The notes beneath the pieces are model-generated. The model worked only from the letters and a program-made list of their open reading frames with translations. It was not told the DNA's origin and made no database searches. Positions 37,628 to 45,924 of a stretch of 54,848 nt of DNA are shown one piece after another (position 1 is the stretch's first letter; the number at the start of each line of letters is the position of its first letter). Position numbers and translations under genes: made by a program. The stretch covers positions 1 through 54,848 of IMG/VR virus record IMGVR_UViG_3300048029_000697; one strand, 5' to 3'. Origin of the DNA: a virus.

Positions 37628-38782
37628 TTATTTTTCGTTGTAAAGTTTAAATGATTTAATTTGTTCCCAGAATTCTGGTGTGTCGATAATTGTGTCGCTG
37701 TTTTGTTCATTTTCTTTCCATGCAGCTTTACTATTATATATTTTTGCGTTTGATATTACTTTAATTTGACTTTTATAACGAGTATTATCGCAGACTTTAT
37801 CTATATTGTCAAGATCTTTTTTTGTTGTTTTTTTGTGGGCATGTATTTCCCAGTCGAAAAAATGTAATCTTAGTTCATTTAAATCGTTTTCATTTTCGCA
37901 TAATAATTTAAATTTAACTCCACCTCGCTCTAGTGTTTTAAAGTATTTTGGGTCCGTGTCTTTATTTACGAAATAATTAATTTGATTTATATTATGTCTG
38001 ATAACATCTAAATATTTTACCGACATTGGTTGATTAAGAAAAATATTACATTTTCTATTATATGCCCATTCTACTATATTTGATTCGTCAAAAAATTCGT
38101 GCCCCCAAATGTTTATCGGTTGACCTTGTGCGAATGTTGCCGGCATGACGTGGTTTGGGATAACAGATAGAGATGGGAGATGGTATTCTGAGCCTATATG
38201 AATTGTTTCTATATTATTTAAATTATGAGGTATATCTAATAAATCCAATACTCCTCTGGCAATATCTTCTGGTTTTATTAAGTTTACCATTTTAGGTAAT
38301 TCTTTATTAGAAAAAGAAGGTTTTAAACCTTTTCTGTGAGACTCTAGTAGTATATGATTTTTCTTATCTCCCCAATAAGGCCCACAACATTCTTTATATA
38401 ATATGCTGTATAGCGAAACTATTTTTTTATTAAAACCAGACGCTACGTGAGTAGAAAATGAATCGTTGCCAAAATGTAATAAGCTTTTTTCTATTATGTA
38501 AGCTGTTTGTCTTATTGTTGTCGCTCCATTTAAATGCTCGCAGTGATTCAATTTTATGTCGTCTTTTCCCCCTATCTGTACCAAATGTATATCTTCTTTT
38601 TGCAAAAAGGGCAATATCATTTCTATTACATCATTATAGTAGTCGTAATTTTTCGAATCCATTCCGCTACTAGCATGAATTGTAATATATTTATTAAATG
38701 GAGAAGGGAAAAAAGAAGTCTCGATAAAGGGTTTATCTATTTTAACCCCACATGAAAGTGCATATTGTTCTATTAAGTGCAT
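37628..38782 (-). CDS. C-terminal half of a GT9-type glycosyltransferase fused to an extra domain
   Basis: 384 residues. Residues 1-170 look like the C-terminal Rossmann half of ADP-heptose-type GT9 enzymes (YITIHASSGMDSKNYDYYND, HLVQIGGKDD, LNGATTIRQTAYIIEKSLLH, FGNDSFSTHVASGF). The matching N-terminal half is at the end of the preceding protein (38773-40680), so one GT9 enzyme is divided between two genes overlapping by 10 bases. Residues 190-384 form an additional, unrecognised domain (IWGHEFFDESNIVEWAYNRK, FFDWEIHAHKKTT). Presumably the two polypeptides associate to give an active enzyme transferring a sugar to a surface glycan. Confidence 0.65.
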   Translation of the reverse strand: MHLIEQYALSCGVKIDKPFIETSFFPSPFNKYITIHASSGMDSKNYDYYNDVIEMILPFLQKEDIHLVQIGGKDDIKLNHCEHLNGATTIRQTAYIIEKSLLHFGNDSFSTHVASGFNKKIVSLYSILYKECCGPYWGDKKNHILLESHRKGLKPSFSNKELPKMVNLIKPEDIARGVLDLLDIPHNLNNIETIHIGSEYHLPSLSVIPNHVMPATFAQGQPINIWGHEFFDESNIVEWAYNRKCNIFLNQPMSVKYLDVIRHNINQINYFVNKDTDPKYFKTLERGGVKFKLLCENENDLNELRLHFFDWEIHAHKKTTKKDLDNIDKVCDNTRYKSQIKVISNAKIYNSKAAWKENEQNSDTIIDTPEFWEQIKSFKLYNEK

Positions 38783-40680
38783 AATTCGAATTGTATTTTA
38801 TCTTTTCCATTGTGAATGTAATTTAACATTTTTTGAGTTCCAATAAAAGGAAGAAAAGCTATCTCAAAAAAACCTTTATGGTTACCTTGTCCTTCCATGG
38901 CCGGTAAGCTATCTAAAGATTTACTGTAAGGAATTACTTTATGAATATAAGGGTTTCCGTCTAATATTTCAAAGTATTCAGGCTTTGTTGCATAATAAAT
39001 ATTATAGTTTGGGTATAGTTCTTTTATATTTTTCAATAAAGATGTAGACATGTAGATATCTCCTATACTTTGAGGCATTGAAAATAAAATTCTATTTCCT
39101 TCGTCTTCTTTATCTAAAATATCAGTAAAATCTATTTTTTCCTGCTTTTTGTTTTCTTTTTTAGCTACTTGTTGAAAATGTTGTAATACTCCGTCTCTAT
39201 CCATATCGGTGGATAGTCTATTCTTCCAGTGTTTAAATCCATCATCTGATTCGTTTACGTCTAATTGTAATATATTTTTATATATATCTTTTATAAAGTC
39301 GTCGTCGTTTTTTATTTCAGGTGGAATATAGTTTGGGTTTTTTTCAATAGGTTTAAAATCATAATCCCAATTTACTTCAGGCATGTTATCTATGATAGAT
39401 TCTAATTTTTTACCTATAGCCTCTATACTATAGTTTTTTATTACAAAGTCGCGAGCTTGTTCACCTAGAAGTTTGAGTTTAGAGTCTTTCATGCTGTAAA
39501 CTTTTTTTAACTGACTTGCGATACTTTCTGGATTTGTACTAGCCTTGATAAACTGAGTGCCTGGCTCTCTATATTCTGACCAACTAAGAGGTAGTCCAGC
39601 ACTATCCTCTGTGCAGCAATCTTCACCACAACTATAATTAGTTACTAAAGTTACAAGCTCTACAAGTTTCGCCTCCTGTATGGGTATTTCTTGACCTCCG
39701 CTGGTAAAAGGATGACAATAAACATTCATCAGGTTGTAAATCTCATTAAGCTGTTCTTCAGTAACTCCAAGCCTAGTGTTTGGGGTTACTTGGGTTTTCT
39801 CTGCACCACATAAACCGCAATCTTTCTTTTCTTCTTCGTAAGGTTTGATTTCAAAATTTTTGCAATGCGCACAAACATATGTTGTTAAAACGTTTTTAGG
39901 GTTTATACCCTTTTCTTTTATCAATCTAGGTATATCCCAACCTTCCTTCCAATGAGTATGTAATAATAATTTAGCCGAACATTCTGGATTTTTTTCGCAA
40001 AATATTTTGTAACCCTCTAGTAAATTTGGAACGCTTTTCCTTAACTGATTTCTAAAAACAAATCCAATAATAAAATCATCTTTATCTATTTTAAGTCTTG
40101 ATCTTAATTTAAGTTTTTCATCGCTTTTAAATTTGAAAAAATTAGTGGTGTCTATAGCTCCATGTAATGTGTCTACATGTTTATGTCCTAATCTATTTAA
40201 TTCTTTAGATGCAAAAGATGACCAGGTGTAATAGTTTTTTATTTTGTTAGCATTCTTGACCGCTTCGGGTAATATAGGTAAACTGTCTAAAGTAGTCCAT
40301 ATCATACAGTTTATATTATTCCACCATTTTTTATCGGTATATCCAGAGAAAGCCCATATGTCTTCAATGCCTATGTAAGCATCAGGCTTTTCCCTTTCTA
40401 TGATTTTATCAATAGTTTGACCTCCATAACCAGCATTTCTAGCTAGAGCTTGATCTTGATTCATTTTCTGTAAAGTGACTGGGTCACTCGGTAGAGAACC
40501 TTCGGTTTTCCATGGTAATAGTTTTAAAGAAGGATCTCCCCATCTCATTCCATTAGAGAACTCAACTAAATCATACTTACCTGTTTTATGTAAATGTAGT
40601 AATATATTTTTAGTATTTTTTCCAAAGCCTGTATAAGCTTTACAGTGATTACTATGAATTAATACCTTTTTCCTCTTCAT
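38773..40680 (-). CDS. GT4 glycosyltransferase with zinc ribbon, DUF4214-like and GT9 N-terminal segments
   Basis: 635 residues, a mosaic. Residues 1-435 are GT4/GT-B-like (HSNHCKAYTGFGKNTKNILL near the N-terminus; SRLKIDKDDFIIGFVFRNQL; HPFTSGGQEIPIQEAKLVEL as the nucleotide-sugar site). A four-cysteine ribbon is inserted at 270-291 (CAHC, then CGLC). About 459-510 resembles DUF4214 (FIKDIYKNILQLD, then GFKHWKNRLS), often linked to glycan enzymes. From 528 to the end is a GT9-type N-terminal Rossmann start (ILFSMPQSIGDIYMSTSLLK, IYYATKPEYFEILDGNPYIH) that stops short; the rest of GT9 is in the next gene. The start overlaps the upstream stop (TAATG). Confidence 0.75.
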   Translation of the reverse strand: MKRKKVLIHSNHCKAYTGFGKNTKNILLHLHKTGKYDLVEFSNGMRWGDPSLKLLPWKTEGSLPSDPVTLQKMNQDQALARNAGYGGQTIDKIIEREKPDAYIGIEDIWAFSGYTDKKWWNNINCMIWTTLDSLPILPEAVKNANKIKNYYTWSSFASKELNRLGHKHVDTLHGAIDTTNFFKFKSDEKLKLRSRLKIDKDDFIIGFVFRNQLRKSVPNLLEGYKIFCEKNPECSAKLLLHTHWKEGWDIPRLIKEKGINPKNVLTTYVCAHCKNFEIKPYEEEKKDCGLCGAEKTQVTPNTRLGVTEEQLNEIYNLMNVYCHPFTSGGQEIPIQEAKLVELVTLVTNYSCGEDCCTEDSAGLPLSWSEYREPGTQFIKASTNPESIASQLKKVYSMKDSKLKLLGEQARDFVIKNYSIEAIGKKLESIIDNMPEVNWDYDFKPIEKNPNYIPPEIKNDDDFIKDIYKNILQLDVNESDDGFKHWKNRLSTDMDRDGVLQHFQQVAKKENKKQEKIDFTDILDKEDEGNRILFSMPQSIGDIYMSTSLLKNIKELYPNYNIYYATKPEYFEILDGNPYIHKVIPYSKSLDSLPAMEGQGNHKGFFEIAFLPFIGTQKMLNYIHNGKDKIQFELCT

Positions 40681-41249
40681 TAAAAAGGCGCTTGTTCGCT
40701 ATCTTTTGATGATTGATTTTGACTACCTCCGCCCTTAGATTCTTTTAGTCTTTTAATCTCTTCTCTTCTTCTGTGTTTATATAGTTCAGAAAGGTAAAAA
40801 GAGAAAAATTCAAGAAGGTTTTCTACTTCTCCAGGCTCTAATGGTATCCTGAAAGTCTGATTCCCGTTTCTGGTAACATTAATTCCAAATGCCGGGATTA
40901 CTATCCACTCCTCTTTATCTCCTTGTTTGACTTTAGTTTTTTTATCCCAGGGAGTACATTTAATTGATGTTTTGTTTTCTTCGAACGCGTGAAATGTAGA
41001 AAACTCATTTCTATTCTTAAAAGAACTAATTATTCCGCCGATTTCAAATTCTGTAAATTTAAGGTTAATTCTTTTATCTGGATCACTACCGTTTCCAGAG
41101 AAGTTGCCGGTTTTTTTTCTATCGTCCCAGCTGTATTGTTGAATTGCGCTAGCGTAAATTACCGGCTCTTTTACTTTGTTTACGCCAATTTTGAAATTAA
41201 AGGCGCACCCTGTGTTTTTACTGTTTGGTTTATAAAGTGAAATGCTCAT
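40680..41249 (-). CDS. Single-stranded-DNA-binding-like protein with SSB-type acidic C-terminus
   Basis: 189 residues. The body is beta-rich (YASAIQQYSWDDRKK, GNFSGNGSDPDKRINLKFTE, EIGGIISSFKNRNEFSTFHA, TSIKCTPWD), a pattern I associate with small PC4/Whirly-like or other phage ssDNA-binding proteins, followed by a helix (ENLLEFFSFYLSELYKHRRR) and a disordered tail ending SKDSEQAPF. The terminal acidic-Pro-Phe resembles the protein-docking tip of bacterial SSB. The gene has its own sigma70-like promoter (41258-41285) inside the glycosyltransferase operon, and its start codon lies in a hairpin of the read-through transcript. It may act with the annealing protein at 36805. A classical SSB is also present at 50468. 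Confidence 0.5.
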   Translation of the reverse strand: MSISLYKPNSKNTGCAFNFKIGVNKVKEPVIYASAIQQYSWDDRKKTGNFSGNGSDPDKRINLKFTEFEIGGIISSFKNRNEFSTFHAFEENKTSIKCTPWDKKTKVKQGDKEEWIVIPAFGINVTRNGNQTFRIPLEPGEVENLLEFFSFYLSELYKHRRREEIKRLKESKGGGSQNQSSKDSEQAPF

Positions 41250-41270
41250 GATAAAAGATTATATATCATG
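41247..41270 (-). other. Hairpin covering the start codon of the SSB-like gene
   Basis: Arms CATGATA (41247-41253) and TATCATG (41264-41270) form a perfect 7-bp stem with a 10-base loop. On the leftward transcript the ATG at 41249 lies in the 3' arm, and the loop corresponds to the -10 region of the local promoter. Transcripts reading through from 48850 would contain it; those from the local promoter would not. Confidence 0.4.
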
Positions 41271-41285
41271 AATTATTTTTGTCTA
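41258..41285 (-). promoter_or_regulatory. Sigma70-type promoter for the SSB-like gene
   Basis: Leftward TAGACA (rc of 41280-41285), 16-base spacer, TATAAT (rc of 41258-41263), then 8 bases to the ATG at 41249. Transcription would start at or just before the start codon. No AGTG lies upstream of the -10, so it belongs to the sigma70 class. Confidence 0.55.
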
Positions 41286-41294
41286 GTATTTATT

Positions 41295-42176
41295 TCACCT
41301 AGTATTTATGTCTATAGAATTTATATCATGACACCAATCTTCTTCGCTGTATAACTCATCATATTTCCTATAGCTAGAGGTCCATATATGTTTAGGTAAA
41401 TTTTTTATTCTAACTATATCGAAGTGTTTTTTCATTAACTCTATAGATTTATTATCTGTTGCTGATTCTTGTTTTTTTAGATGAGGATCCCAATAACTAT
41501 TAATGATCGCTTTGCAAATAAGTTGCTCAGGGAATCTAGTTAATTCTTGTTGGCAATACGCTGTGGAAAGTTTGAAAGACTCAAGCATCCTGGATTTTAT
41601 TCCTCCTATAATATGGTCTGATGGATGAAATTTATTTTGCCAATCATATCTAAAATAAATATTAGATGTAACTATTTTATAGTGATTGTATAATCCTGTT
41701 TCGCTATTTTTAGTATCTCTATTATCTCTTAGCTTATTTAAAAATGGATCTAAGACTGGATAGCTTTCGTCCGAGCGAACTTTAATACAAAAGTATTTAG
41801 ACGCAGCTTTTATTCCATTTAATGTAGTATAATTTTGATAAACCCAAGGAGCCTGACTGCCTGTTTTTCTTTTTTTTATATTTATATTGGAATATTTATT
41901 TATTACTAGTTTTATTTTATCTTTGTATTTTTCAAGCTTGGAAAGATCATCCGTTTCCCAGCAGCTAACTATGACTTCGCCATAGTTTAAATATTCTGGA
42001 ATAGTATTAATTGATCGTTCATTTAAAGGCCCTTGTATTATAATAGAAAAGGTGTCTGTAAACTCCTCCATTGACCGAAGGTAGTTTTTTAAAAATTTAT
42101 AACGTATTCTTTGCTCTAACGATAAATGTTCGTTATGGCTTAAGTAATTTAAAAAATGGTCATCAGATAATTTCAC
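41295..42176 (-). CDS. WavE-like lipopolysaccharide glycosyltransferase
   Basis: 293 residues. The segment TFSIIIQGPLNERSINTIPE followed by YLNYGEVIVSCWET is characteristic of the WavE family of LPS core biosynthesis, and CIKVRSDESYPVLDPFLNKL gives the R-S-D metal/donor site of the GT-A-like fold. C-terminal EQLICKAIINSYWD and HFDIVRIKNLP also fit. No signal peptide was seen, so a cytoplasmic enzyme. It overlaps the gene upstream by 4 bases. An 11-base direct repeat (CTAGTATTTAT, at 41283 and 41299) straddles its stop codon. The precise donor and acceptor sugars cannot be read. Confidence 0.75.
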   Translation of the reverse strand: MKLSDDHFLNYLSHNEHLSLEQRIRYKFLKNYLRSMEEFTDTFSIIIQGPLNERSINTIPEYLNYGEVIVSCWETDDLSKLEKYKDKIKLVINKYSNINIKKRKTGSQAPWVYQNYTTLNGIKAASKYFCIKVRSDESYPVLDPFLNKLRDNRDTKNSETGLYNHYKIVTSNIYFRYDWQNKFHPSDHIIGGIKSRMLESFKLSTAYCQQELTRFPEQLICKAIINSYWDPHLKKQESATDNKSIELMKKHFDIVRIKNLPKHIWTSSYRKYDELYSEEDWCHDINSIDINTR

Positions 42177-42595
42177 TTTAAATAATCAGAACACAAACCA
42201 AAACAAATCGGACCTGCATATTCTCTAGCGTCATCTACTACTAAAATACTTTTATTACAGACATGTTTTCCGGGGTAAGTCCATATGAAATTTTTAGAAG
42301 TTAGTGTGTGGTCGTCGTTTTGATGCCAAAAATAATTCAAAACTTTAAACTCAGATAATATATCTATAGCCATTAAGTTTTTGCAATGAATCCATAATTT
42401 TTGATAATTATTAATAAGGAAACTAACAGAGCATTTATATTGAGGTTTGTCATGACCAAGCCATAATTCTTTATCCCCCCATATATCTACCTCTACATCG
42501 TAACCTTTAGAAAGAGCTTCTTTTATATAGTCCGGATGATTCTCTCTTTCTGGGATTGGCCCAGAAATATTTCCTCTATGAGATACTAATATCAT
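42173..42595 (-). CDS. Short glycerophosphodiester-phosphodiesterase-like protein
   Basis: 140 residues, about half a usual GDPD barrel. The N-terminus has the family signature: SHRGN, then ENHPDYIKEALSKGYDVEVD with the paired acidic residues of the metal site, then WLGHDKP matching the HD motif. The C-terminal half of the barrel appears shortened, ending CFGLCSDYLK. It overlaps the downstream WavE-like gene by 4 bases and the upstream HAD-nucleotidyltransferase gene by 20. The role would be hydrolysis of a phosphodiester in a glycan or lipid precursor. It could also be a catalytically altered relative. Confidence 0.65.
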   Translation of the reverse strand: MILVSHRGNISGPIPERENHPDYIKEALSKGYDVEVDIWGDKELWLGHDKPQYKCSVSFLINNYQKLWIHCKNLMAIDILSEFKVLNYFWHQNDDHTLTSKNFIWTYPGKHVCNKSILVVDDAREYAGPICFGLCSDYLK

Positions 42596-43952
42596 GTTTT
42601 AAAAATGTATCTAAATCTTCTGGAGTGCCTAATCCCCACATTTTATCAATATGAAATGTTTTTACTCTAGCACCTTCAAGTAAGGCTTCGTTATAAACGG
42701 GGCATACATAAAATTCATTATTGACTCTAATATTTTTCTTAATCATACTTTCTGCGCATCTAATATAATCTGCACCCTTTTTAAAAAAATAAATTCCTAC
42801 TGTTGCGTGTTCGCTAATAGGTTTCTTTTCTGCAACCTCTGTGACAAATCCATCTTCATTTAATTTTGCATAACTCCATTTTGGGTGAGTGGAATGAAAT
42901 GTTAGTATAGATCCATCTATATCATCAGCCATAGATGAGTACATAAATTGATTACTATCCCATTTTACATATTGATCTGAATTTGCAAGAACAAGCGGTT
43001 CATTATTATCTATGAATTCTTTTGCTAGTAAAGTTGTACATGCAGCGCCTTCTGTCATACCCTCGACTTGTACTATTTCGCAATTTGGGGATATTAAATT
43101 TAAAGTGTGTTGTAATGAATATTTTTCGTAATGAGATTTTTGTACAATGAATATATGCCTTGCATCTATATTTAAGTTTTCAACAACTCTTTGAATCATA
43201 GGTTTTCCATTAACATCAATAAGAGGTTTGGGAAAGGTATATCCGGCCTGCTCGAATCTTGAGCCAGCTCCCGCCATTGGTATTAGTACGTTCATTTTAT
43301 CTCCTTGCCATTTTGGTGAAATTTTAGATCGCTGTTCTGCGCTAATTATAGTATGATTTAGTTTGGTAAATGTCAAGTCTTTAGAGTTTTTAACAGCGCA
43401 CAAATAACCTCCGCTCCTTATTGCGCCTTTCCTGCCTATATGAGAATCTTCAATTATTACTGTTTCATCTGGATTAACTCCGCACTTCAACATGCATCTC
43501 ATGTAAATCTCGGCATTAGGTTTTGGGTTATTTACATCTTCATTAGAATATAAAAAATCTATGTAATCAAAAAAACCTTTTCTTATTAACATTAATTTTG
43601 AAGTCTCTCTTATTGAATTTGTTGCGCATGCAATTTTGTAGTTTTGTGATTTTAATTTTTTAAGAATATCTATTATTCTGTAGTCGGGTTTATATTCATC
43701 TATTTCTTGTAGAGTTTTTTGTTGTTTGAGTTCCCATACCCTGTTGTGGTATTTTTCTGGAAGATTTTTTTCGGCGGTTAACTTTTTTAATTTTTGAGTT
43801 GTTGTTAATGCGTCATACTTACAAAGATGCTCTTCTTTGCTAATTGTATATTGATCACCTATTTCAGCGAGAGCTTTGTTCAGAGCAATGAAATGTAATT
43901 CGCGCGACTCAACTAATACTCCGTCTAAATCAAATATAATTAATTTAATCAT
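42576..43952 (-). CDS. HAD phosphatase - sugar nucleotidyltransferase fusion with internal start
   Basis: 458 residues. Residues 1-200 are a HAD hydrolase of the beta-phosphoglucomutase type (IIFDLDGVLVES, nucleophile D8 and acid D10; CATNSIRETSKL as motif II; later NPKPNAEIY and VIIEDSHIGRKGA). Residues 220-458 are a GT-A-type nucleotidyltransferase (LIPMAGAGSRFEQAG, FPKPLIDVNGKPMIQRV, NSDQYVKW as the metal site, WGLGTPEDLDTF). An AAGGAG Shine-Dalgarno (43301-43306) lies 5 bases before internal ATG 43295, so the transferase alone (239 residues) is probably also made. Together they would dephosphorylate and activate a sugar for the neighbouring transferases. Confidence 0.85.
   Translation of the reverse strand: MIKLIIFDLDGVLVESRELHFIALNKALAEIGDQYTISKEEHLCKYDALTTTQKLKKLTAEKNLPEKYHNRVWELKQQKTLQEIDEYKPDYRIIDILKKLKSQNYKIACATNSIRETSKLMLIRKGFFDYIDFLYSNEDVNNPKPNAEIYMRCMLKCGVNPDETVIIEDSHIGRKGAIRSGGYLCAVKNSKDLTFTKLNHTIISAEQRSKISPKWQGDKMNVLIPMAGAGSRFEQAGYTFPKPLIDVNGKPMIQRVVENLNIDARHIFIVQKSHYEKYSLQHTLNLISPNCEIVQVEGMTEGAACTTLLAKEFIDNNEPLVLANSDQYVKWDSNQFMYSSMADDIDGSILTFHSTHPKWSYAKLNEDGFVTEVAEKKPISEHATVGIYFFKKGADYIRCAESMIKKNIRVNNEFYVCPVYNEALLEGARVKTFHIDKMWGLGTPEDLDTFLKHDISIS
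43301..43306 (-). promoter_or_regulatory. Internal Shine-Dalgarno site within the HAD-nucleotidyltransferase gene
   Basis: Leftward AAGGAG, 5-base spacer ATAAA, then ATG at 43295, exactly at the first residue of the nucleotidyltransferase domain (Met220 of the long protein). This position and quality suggest a real second translation start. Confidence 0.65.
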
Positions 43953-43953
43953 G

Positions 43954-44568
43954 TCAAATATCTGAAACTAAAGTTAATCCTAAATATTTTTTTTCGTAAC
44001 CCCCTATCTCTTTGTTGCCATAAAATTGATATTCAAAGTTTAAGTTATAAGGTTCTAGGTTTAAGTTGTGTTTGCACGCATTTTCATGTTTTGATTTTAA
44101 ATGTTGGTTCGGAAGATTAAAGCTCGTAACTATTAACCATTTTGTTTTACTTTTTTTAAGTAAGTTGAAAAATTTTAATATATCGTCGTGATCTAAGTGG
44201 ATTAATACATCTCTGCATATAAATAAATCAGAACGAGGTATATTATCGTGGCATATGTCTAATTGTTGAAATGTTATGTTAGTTGATTTCATAGAATTAG
44301 GTATAATATTTAGACAAAATTTACATACATCTACCCCTAAGTAATGCCCTTTATATTTTTCTAAAAATTTATGTTGCCATGCAAAATCTCCACAGACATC
44401 AACTATGGATTTTATTTTTTTCTCTGAGATTATTTTTGATATAAATTTAGAGTCATTATTAGTAAATGCATGACTAGAACCTCTTCCTGACAATGTATTT
44501 CCATGTCGACCCCATGCTCTTCTATCGTAAATATTTTCAAAATGACTTCTTATTTGATTTTTATCCAT
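43954..44568 (-). CDS. Class I SAM-dependent methyltransferase
   Basis: 204 residues. A Rossmann motif I is visible at about 54-64 (SIVDVCGDFAWQHKFL), followed by the acidic end of strand 2 (GHYLGVDVCKF), a motif-II-like QQLDICHDNIP and SDLFICRDVLIHLDHDDILK. N-terminal FENIYDRRAWGRHGNTLSGR is seen in methyltransferases of glycan clusters. It lies one base from the HAD-nucleotidyltransferase gene and one base from the upstream transferase gene, so co-translated. A likely role is methylation of a sugar of the glycan made by this operon; other small-molecule targets cannot be excluded. Confidence 0.7.
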   Translation of the reverse strand: MDKNQIRSHFENIYDRRAWGRHGNTLSGRGSSHAFTNNDSKFISKIISEKKIKSIVDVCGDFAWQHKFLEKYKGHYLGVDVCKFCLNIIPNSMKSTNITFQQLDICHDNIPRSDLFICRDVLIHLDHDDILKFFNLLKKSKTKWLIVTSFNLPNQHLKSKHENACKHNLNLEPYNLNFEYQFYGNKEIGGYEKKYLGLTLVSDI

Positions 44569-44569
44569 T

Positions 44570-45250
44570 TTACATTTCTATCCAATTATTATCTAAGTAT
44601 ATGTAGTCTTCTGTTTCAGGGAAAAGTTCTATATGCTCTTTGGTTTTCCCGATTGGTATATAGCCAGGCTGAGGTTCTGAATGTATCAGAATTTTTTTAG
44701 TATACTTAAGTATTTTGGGTACAAAATGATTAGTTAAAAAAAACTCATCCGCGCCGTATATTGTTTTATCCCCTTCGTACTCATTTATAAGTTCTGACGT
44801 TGAGAAAGGAGGTTTTTTTGACGATATACAACCAGCCATATAATATCTAGGTTCTTTTTTATTGTATAAAGCTAATCTATCGTGAGCAAACCATATACAT
44901 TCTGACATATAATCTTTTTTCATCCAGTCGTTAATACAAAAAATATCGTTTTCCTGCATTGGGAAATCTAGATCCCTGCAAACTGTTACATCTGCATCAT
45001 CAAAAGCTAAAAACCTCCAAAAACAACCTTCTCTACCTTTAGAGGTCGGCATTTCTATAAGCTCAGTGTTTTGCATTAATTTTAAACGACTAATAATATC
45101 TTTTGGAGCTGTATTATCGTAATACATCCTAAACTTCCAGTCAGGCATGAAATCATAAACGAATCTAGCATTCCTTATTGAACCTAAAGCATATTTGCGA
45201 TAAGATATAGCTCTATTACCAAAAAGACAGGTGGATATTACTTTTTTCAT
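44570..45250 (-). CDS. GT-A-type glycosyltransferase-like protein
   Basis: 226 residues. YRKYALGSIRNARFVYDFMP near the N-terminus, then FRMYYDNTAP and a VTVCRDLDFPMQENDI region with the D-x-D metal motif (CRDLD), and GADEFFLTNHFVPKIL near the C-terminus, together match the layout of GT-A enzymes found in viral and bacterial glycan clusters. The start overlaps the stop of the GT7-like gene upstream by one base. No membrane segment. The sugar is unknown. Confidence 0.6.
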   Translation of the reverse strand: MKKVISTCLFGNRAISYRKYALGSIRNARFVYDFMPDWKFRMYYDNTAPKDIISRLKLMQNTELIEMPTSKGREGCFWRFLAFDDADVTVCRDLDFPMQENDIFCINDWMKKDYMSECIWFAHDRLALYNKKEPRYYMAGCISSKKPPFSTSELINEYEGDKTIYGADEFFLTNHFVPKILKYTKKILIHSEPQPGYIPIGKTKEHIELFPETEDYIYLDNNWIEM

Positions 45251-45924
45251 TATATATCTACGGATAAGAATCTTATATTATTTTTAATCGTCTCCGATTT
45301 AATTAACGAGTATTTTAGATTATTTAGTCCTGATTTTTTTATATGGTTTATTTTTAGATTTTCATTTTTTTTAGAAAATATGTAATTTTCTTCTTCTGAA
45401 ATTTTTTTCTTCTCTCCTGTATAAATTTCGTTGGATTTTATGTGGGGTAATTCTTGTATTAGCCTCTTGTAGTCATCATGATTGTTTTGCGAAATAGAGA
45501 ATTTATTAAAAATATATCTATTATACAGAGCTCTATCCTCTATCCCCCAACCCCATATGTGATTAGGAAAGCCATTGCATTTCAAGAAGCTTTCGCTGGA
45601 GAATTTACAAATACCTCCTAATGAAGAGTCGTGAGCACTAAATATTCTTAATGCGTCAAATTTCTCTACAGTATATACATTTTTAATTAATTCTTCTTCT
45701 GGTATTAGGTCTACATCATGGGTAAATATAAAATTAGAATTAAGTCTTTCTTTGAATCCTATATTTAGAAGCTTGCCTCTATTAAATTTTTTGTTATTCT
45801 CTTGATTAACTATTATGATTTCTACATTATTTAGATAAGTTTCAAATTGTTTCATACAATTATTCAATAGAAAATTAAGATGATCAAATCTATTTCTAAA
45901 TGGTATTATTATCGATGTCTTCAC
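45250..45924 (-). CDS. Galactosyltransferase-like GT7 (C-terminal domain type) enzyme
   Basis: 224 residues. It starts with a GT-A nucleotide-sugar fold (TSIIIPFRNRFDHLNFLL), has the HDVD metal site (FIFTHDVDLIPEEE) and the GT7 C-terminal signature GGICKFSSESFLKCNGFPNH followed by IWGWGIEDRALYNR. This is the beta-1,4-galactosyltransferase-like family, known from animals and from bacterial and phage surface-glycan clusters. The ATG overlaps the upstream stop by 4 bases. The C-terminal 60 residues are Lys/Asn-rich and lie outside the fold. Confidence 0.8.
   Translation of the reverse strand: MKTSIIIPFRNRFDHLNFLLNNCMKQFETYLNNVEIIIVNQENNKKFNRGKLLNIGFKERLNSNFIFTHDVDLIPEEELIKNVYTVEKFDALRIFSAHDSSLGGICKFSSESFLKCNGFPNHIWGWGIEDRALYNRYIFNKFSISQNNHDDYKRLIQELPHIKSNEIYTGEKKKISEEENYIFSKKNENLKINHIKKSGLNNLKYSLIKSETIKNNIRFLSVDI

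Noticed and set aside
37627-37710. ATG at 37710 as start of the annealing-protein gene
   Set aside because: It would overlap the preceding glycosyltransferase gene by 83 bases; the ATG at 37626 directly follows that gene's stop.
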